Below are positions 7,096 to 9,824 of a DNA stretch of 9,824 bases, in pieces. Made by a program: the position numbers and the translations under genes. Source of the DNA: Accumulibacter sp. (GTDB taxonomy: Bacteria > Pseudomonadota > Gammaproteobacteria > Burkholderiales > Rhodocyclaceae); assembly GCA_031274075.1 (NCBI GenBank), contig JAISQQ010000474.1:1-9824 (forward strand). Direction: 5' to 3'. Position 1 is the first letter of the stretch. Each line of letters starts with the position of its first letter. The notes beneath the pieces were generated by a model. It was not told where the DNA came from and did not search any database. It saw nothing but the letters and a program-made list of their open reading frames with translations.

Positions 7096-7124
7096 ATTAT
7101 ATTCCAAAATCCATTGGTTTTTAA
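7096..7124 (-). promoter_or_regulatory. Probable promoter of the Lrp-FAD enzyme operon, overlapped by a near-palindrome
   Basis: On the minus strand a perfect -10 box TATAAT (7101-7096) is preceded 17 bases upstream by TTAAAA (7124-7119), a 4-of-6 match to the -35 consensus. The spacer and -35 are covered by an imperfect palindrome, AAAATCCA/TTGGTTTT (7106-7121), an AT-rich symmetric site of the kind Lrp/AsnC proteins bind. Autoregulation is therefore plausible but inferred. Confidence 0.45.
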
Positions 7125-7159
7125 TAGAACAACGCAATCATCTGCCGCGCCTTTCCGTC

Positions 7160-7165
7160 TATGAT
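7160..7165 (+). promoter_or_regulatory. Candidate -10 box for leuA
   Basis: TATGAT matches the sigma-70 -10 consensus at 5 of 6 bases and lies about 40 bases before the leuA ATG. No good -35 box stands 16-18 bases upstream, so transcription may need an activator, or the promoter may lie elsewhere. No leucine-rich leader peptide or attenuator was found between here and leuA. Confidence 0.25.
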
Positions 7166-7206
7166 TCCTCCATCGCCACACGCCCATCGGCGCACCAGGA
7201 AAAATC

Positions 7207-8937
7207 ATGATGCTGAAAAATCCCGCGACAAAATATACCGCTTTTCCCCCGGTCCAACTCGACGACCGGCAATGGCCGGGGCGCGCCATCACCCGCGCGC
7301 CGGTGTGGATGAGCACCGACCTGCGCGACGGCAACCAGGCGCTGTTCGAGCCGATGGACGGCGAACGCAAGATGCGCATGTTCAAGCGCCTGTGCGCCAT
7401 CGGCGTGAAGGAAATCGAAGTGGCCTTCCCGTCGGCGTCGCAGACCGATTTCGATTTCGTGCGGAAGCTGATCGAGCAGGGGCACATCCCCGACGACGTC
7501 ACCATCGAAGTGCTGGCGCCGGCGCGCGAGCCGCTGATCCGCCGCACCTTCGAGGCGCTCGAAGGCGCCCGCCGGGCGATCGTGCATATCTACAACGCCA
7601 CCTCGCGCCCCTTCCGCGAAATCGTCTTCGGCATGGACAAGTCCGAAGTCGTGGACATGGCCGTCTCGGCCGTCGGGCTGGTGCGGCAGTTGTGCGCGGA
7701 ATACCCGGAAACCGAATGGGCGCTCGAATACAGCCCCGAGACCTTCACCGCCACCGAACTCGATTTCGCGCTGGAAGTGTGCGACGCCGCGACCGAGGCC
7801 TGGGGCGCCACGCCCGAGCGGAAGATCATCCTCAACCTGCCGACGACCGTGGAAATGGCGACGCCGAACGTCTATGCCGACCAGATCGAATGGATGCACC
7901 GGCATCTCACCCGGCGCGACAGTTGCCTCATCAGCCTGCATCCGCACAACGACCGCGGCACGGCGGTGGCCGCCGCCGAACTCGGCCTGATGGCCGGCGC
8001 CGACCGCGTCGAGGGTTGCCTGTTCGGCAACGGCGAGCGCACGGGCAACGTCGACCTGGTCACGCTGGCGCTCAATCTCTACACGCAGGGCATCTGGCCG
8101 GGCCTCGATTTTTCGGACATCAACGCCGTCGCGCGCGACGTCGAGCATTGCACCCAGTTGCCGATCCATCCGCGCCAGCCCTACGTCGGCGACCTGGTGT
8201 TCACCGCCTTCTCCGGTTCGCACCAGGACGCGATCAAGAAAGGCTTCGCGCGGCAGCGTCCGGGAGAATTATGGAATCTGCCCTACCTGCCGATCGACCC
8301 CGCCGACCTCGGGCGGAGCTACGAATCGGTGATCCGCATCAACAGCCAGTCCGGCAAGGGCGGCGTCGCCTACCTGCTGGAGACCGAATACGGCGTCGCC
8401 ATGCCGCGCCGCCTGCAGGTCGAGTTTTCCGGCGAGGTGCAGCGCCATACCGACGCGCATGGCGGCGAAATGGACGCGGCCGATGTCTGGGCGCTGTTCT
8501 CCAGGACCTATCTCGAAAGCGAAACGCCGATTCGCTACCTTGAACACCACCTGTTCGAGGACGGCCGCGCGCAGGGCCTCCGCCTGAGCATCCAGAAGAA
8601 TGGCCAGACGCACCTTCTCACCGGCAAGGGCAACGGCCCGATCGACGCCGCCGTGCATGCGCTGAACACGCTCGGCATCGCCGTGCAGGTTCGCAGCTAC
8701 GAGGAAAAGGCGATGGGCAAGGGCGAGGACGCCAGGGCCTGCGCGTTCATGGAAGTCATGCTGGCGGACGGCGACCGGGAATGCTACGGCGTCGGGATGG
8801 ACGTCAACATCGTCACCGCGTCGATCCGCGCGCTGATCAGCGGCGTCGACCGCCTGCTGGAAGATCGTCCGGAGCCAGGCCGCCTGGCGCGGCTGGAGGC
8901 TGGGGAGGAACAAGCCGGGGTGCTCATCGAAGCTTAG
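7207..8937 (+). CDS. leuA: 2-isopropylmalate synthase (type 2 LeuA)
   Basis: First committed enzyme of leucine biosynthesis: condenses acetyl-CoA with 2-ketoisovalerate to 2-isopropylmalate in the cytosol. The 576 residues and the N terminus [10 protein letters not shown] place it in the longer, fungal/Mycobacterium/Pseudomonas-type class. The TIM-barrel catalytic domain covers roughly residues 30-310 with [10 protein letters not shown] (37-46), [10 protein letters not shown] (243-252) and [11 protein letters not shown]. Arg40, Asp41, His245, His247 and Asn281 keep the spacing of the catalytic Arg and zinc ligands of the M. tuberculosis enzyme as I recall them. A linker region and a C-terminal allosteric LeuA-dimer domain follow (about 430-560, with [14 protein letters not shown] and [16 protein letters not shown]), the site of leucine feedback inhibition. 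AGGA six bases before the first ATG supports the start. The last 15-20 residues extend past the conserved end. The TAG stop lies at the edge of an intergenic repeat block, with a terminator-like hairpin close behind. No other leu genes are visible. Confidence 0.96.
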   Translation: MMLKNPATKYTAFPPVQLDDRQWPGRAITRAPVWMSTDLRDGNQALFEPMDGERKMRMFKRLCAIGVKEIEVAFPSASQTDFDFVRKLIEQGHIPDDVTIEVLAPAREPLIRRTFEALEGARRAIVHIYNATSRPFREIVFGMDKSEVVDMAVSAVGLVRQLCAEYPETEWALEYSPETFTATELDFALEVCDAATEAWGATPERKIILNLPTTVEMATPNVYADQIEWMHRHLTRRDSCLISLHPHNDRGTAVAAAELGLMAGADRVEGCLFGNGERTGNVDLVTLALNLYTQGIWPGLDFSDINAVARDVEHCTQLPIHPRQPYVGDLVFTAFSGSHQDAIKKGFARQRPGELWNLPYLPIDPADLGRSYESVIRINSQSGKGGVAYLLETEYGVAMPRRLQVEFSGEVQRHTDAHGGEMDAADVWALFSRTYLESETPIRYLEHHLFEDGRAQGLRLSIQKNGQTHLLTGKGNGPIDAAVHALNTLGIAVQVRSYEEKAMGKGEDARACAFMEVMLADGDRECYGVGMDVNIVTASIRALISGVDRLLEDRPEPGRLARLEAGEEQAGVLIEA

Positions 8938-8968
8938 AAGCTGTTTGCGATCTTCTCTGGGAGCGCGG
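8936..8968 (+). repeat. Left arm of a 33-base inverted repeat
   Basis: This segment starts AGAAGCTGTTTGCGATC and ends GGGAGCGCGG. It is an inverted copy of 9298-9330, matching at 31 of 33 positions. Its first base is inside the leuA stop codon. The pair encloses 395 bp. No target-site duplication is visible outside the arms. Confidence 0.85.
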
Positions 8969-8987
8969 GGCACCAGCCCCCGCTTTT
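8965..8987 (+). terminator. Probable Rho-independent terminator of leuA
   Basis: GCGGGG (8965-8970) pairs with CCCCGC (8978-8983) around the loop CACCAGC, followed at once by TTTT. It lies 27 bases after the leuA stop. The stem is all G-C but the T-run is short, so termination may be partial. It straddles the inner end of the left 33-base arm. Confidence 0.5.
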
Positions 8988-9014
8988 GACCTGTGTGCAC
9001 GGAAACGGTGGCGC

Positions 9015-9058
9015 TTACCGGGCACTTCGCGCCCGCAAGAATTACTGATCCCTGACCC
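9015..9058. repeat. Second copy of the palindromic core, with different heptamers
   Basis: Positions 9015-9047 match 5391-5423 at 30 of 33 positions without gaps (shared start TTACCGGGC, shared CTTCGCGCCCGCAA, shared ATTACTG end). Read on the minus strand it is preceded by two 7-base units, GGGTCAG (9058-9052) and GGATCAG (9051-9045), in the same place as the GACAG-type heptamers of the first copy. One stem base pair is lost by a G-to-A change at 9024. No heptamer array is visible on the other side. Its end abuts the REPIN-like doublet. Confidence 0.75.
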
Positions 9059-9204
9059 GTAGGGCGGGAAAGCGCAGCGCCTCCCGCCGATCCTTTTCAC
9101 GGCGCAACGCGCCGCACGATTCAAGGGCCGTCGAATAATAGAAGCGGCGGCTGCGCCGCCGGAGAGAACGACCGGCGGGAGGTGCTGCGCTTTCCCGCCC
9201 TACG
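9058..9204. repeat. REPIN-like inverted doublet of palindromic repeats
   Basis: Arms 9058-9089 (starts CGTAGGGCGGGAAAGCG) and 9173-9204 are inverted copies matching at 31 of 32 bases. Each arm is itself a hairpin: in the left one GGCGGGA (9063-9069) pairs with TCCCGCC (9082-9088). Two more hairpins fill the 83-base interior: CGGCGC/GCGCCG (9100-9114) and CGGCGGC/GCCGCCG (9145-9161). Two REP-type palindromes in opposite orientation with a short spacer is the layout of REPIN/BIME elements, which are mobilised by RAYT (TnpA-REP) transposases encoded elsewhere. Assignment to that class is by structure, not by a database match. Confidence 0.75.
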
Positions 9205-9297
9205 AGTGCGCCAACGGTTTCGCGCCAACGGGCCGGAGACCCGCGTCCCAGGAAAATCACCACGATGCCAACGACGCCACATAGTGCGATGGCCCTG

Positions 9298-9330
9298 CCG
9301 CGCTCCCAGAGAAGATCGCGAACAGGTTCT
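9298..9330 (-). repeat. Right arm of the 33-base inverted repeat
   Basis: Inverted partner of 8936-8968 (31 of 33 matches; the longest uninterrupted match is 22 bases). Between the REPIN-like doublet and this arm (9205-9297) no gene is seen; the stretch contains a 10-base direct repeat GCGCCAACGG at 9208-9217 and 9222-9231. Confidence 0.85.
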
Positions 9331-9389
9331 CAGGGGCGGTTCGGAGCGACCGGCGCGAACGCTTGCCGCTAATTTCTTGCCGATTTAAG

Positions 9390-9417
9390 CTGTCATCGAC
9401 TGGCGGATTGGTAAAAT
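9390..9417 (+). promoter_or_regulatory. Candidate promoter of the 2-hydroxyacid dehydrogenase gene
   Basis: CTGTCA (9390-9395) and TAAAAT (9412-9417) match the -35 and -10 consensus at 4 and 5 of 6 bases with a 16-base spacer. The -10 lies in TGGTAAAA, which is repeated at 9428-9435. The leader to the ATG at 9529 would be about 105 bases. Confidence 0.3.
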
Positions 9418-9436
9418 GTTCGCTTGATGGTAAAAC

Positions 9437-9486
9437 GATGTTCCGCGGGATTCGCCGGATTCGCCGGATTTGGATGCGGGAACATC
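9437..9486 (+). promoter_or_regulatory. Inverted repeat enclosing a 9-base tandem repeat in a gene leader
   Basis: GATGTTCC (9437-9444) and GGAACATC (9479-9486) are perfect inverted 8-mers. Between them GGATTCGCC occurs twice in tandem (9448-9465), followed by a degenerate third unit. It may be an RNA hairpin in the leader of the downstream gene or a regulator site. I see no other feature in the 198 bases between the 33-base arm and that gene. Confidence 0.35.
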
Positions 9487-9528
9487 ATTCCGCTTCTTGT
9501 TTCAGGCTCGTCGTGAGGAGAAATCGAA

Positions 9529-9824
9529 ATGCAGGGGACGCCGCGTGTAGTCATTGTCGTGGATTGCGATCATCAGTCGATAGAAATCGAGAAAAAAGTG
9601 CTGCGGGACATCTGTCCCGAGCTTCCCTGGCATGCGTGCCTGGCGGAGGATGAAATCATCGCCGAATGCGCGGACGGCGAGGGTCTGCTCATCCAGTACG
9701 CTCCAATGACCCGGCGCGTGCTGGAGAAATTGCCGCGCTGCAAGGTGATCGCCCGTTATGGCGTCGGCGTCGACACCATCGATCTGCGCGCCGCCGCCGA
9801 CCTGGGCATCGTCGTCAGCAACGT
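9529..9824 (+). CDS. D-isomer-specific 2-hydroxyacid dehydrogenase, CtBP-like (5' part only)
   Basis: The first 98 residues of an NAD-dependent D-2-hydroxyacid dehydrogenase, the superfamily that includes phosphoglycerate dehydrogenase (SerA) and the bacterial proteins called C-terminal binding protein (CtBP). Visible are the N-terminal part of the flavodoxin-like substrate domain (VVIVVDCDHQSIEIE, 7-21), the LIQYAPMTRRVLEKLP stretch (54-69) and the hallmark RYGVGVDTIDLRAAADLGI (76-94), where GVG contacts the substrate carboxylate. The DCDH opening and the spelling 'QYAPMT' are typical of the CtBP-like subgroup. The Rossmann NAD-binding domain and the catalytic Arg, Glu and His lie beyond the window, so substrate and integrity are unknown. 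GAGGAG eight bases before the ATG fixes the start. It is preceded by a roughly 200-base leader with short repeats and, before that, the repeat block behind leuA. Confidence 0.85.
   Translation, partial: MQGTPRVVIVVDCDHQSIEIEKKVLRDICPELPWHACLAEDEIIAECADGEGLLIQYAPMTRRVLEKLPRCKVIARYGVGVDTIDLRAAADLGIVVSN

Noticed and set aside
7036..7206. Leucine leader peptide and attenuator upstream of leuA
   Set aside because: No short ORF with a run of Leu codons and no terminator/antiterminator pair was found in the spacer.
8930..9336. Target-site duplication flanking the 33-base inverted repeats
   Set aside because: The bases outside the arms (AGCTT on the left, CAGGG on the right) do not match, so a recent clean transposition cannot be claimed.
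9427..9516. 29-codon ORF containing GFAGFAGFG just upstream of the dehydrogenase gene
   Set aside because: No ribosome binding site, and its repetitive sequence simply reflects the GGATTCGCC tandem repeat; treated as leader DNA.

Overview
This 9.8-kb window looks like chromosomal DNA of a GC-rich proteobacterium, most likely a betaproteobacterium (Rhodocyclales-like is my guess). The basis is a Rep helicase close to the E. coli protein, a type-2 LeuA of the Pseudomonas/Mycobacterium class, a TRAP transporter and small palindromic intergenic repeats. It holds seven confident protein genes, two of them cut by the window edges. No RNA gene, CRISPR array, transposase or phage gene was seen.

Layout. 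(1) Positions 1-3045, minus strand: a TRAP dicarboxylate/organic-acid transporter operon in the order dctP-dctM-dctQ (dctQ runs off the left edge), with a clear promoter upstream of dctP and a stem-loop between dctP and dctM. This part looks less GC-rich than its neighbours. (2) Positions 3087-5382, plus strand: rep, preceded by a possible 41-codon ORF whose stop overlaps the rep start (ATGA). (3) Positions 5358-5441: a palindromic element flanked by inverted arrays of 7-base units. It lies between rep and the convergent next gene and supplies the stop codons of both. (4) Positions 5438-7035, minus strand: an Lrp/AsnC regulator followed by an FAD-dependent oxidoreductase of the L-2-hydroxyglutarate dehydrogenase type, very probably one operon. 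(5) An AT-rich divergent promoter region (7036-7206), then leuA on the plus strand. (6) Positions 8936-9330: a gene-free block bounded by 33-base inverted repeats. It contains a terminator-like hairpin, a second copy of the core of the rep-side element and a 147-base REPIN-like doublet. (7) Positions 9331-9528 are a leader region with short repeats. A CtBP/phosphoglycerate-dehydrogenase-like D-2-hydroxyacid dehydrogenase then starts at 9529 and runs off the right edge.

The genes do not form one pathway. Recognisable functional units are organic-acid uptake (TRAP), DNA unwinding at replication forks (Rep), a regulator-enzyme pair for 2-hydroxyacid or amino-acid-derived oxidation (Lrp + FAD enzyme) and leucine biosynthesis (LeuA). 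I saw no undescribed multi-gene system. The most unusual material is the non-coding repeat architecture: two related core elements 3.6 kb apart carrying different 7-base units, and a nest of three repeat families directly after leuA.
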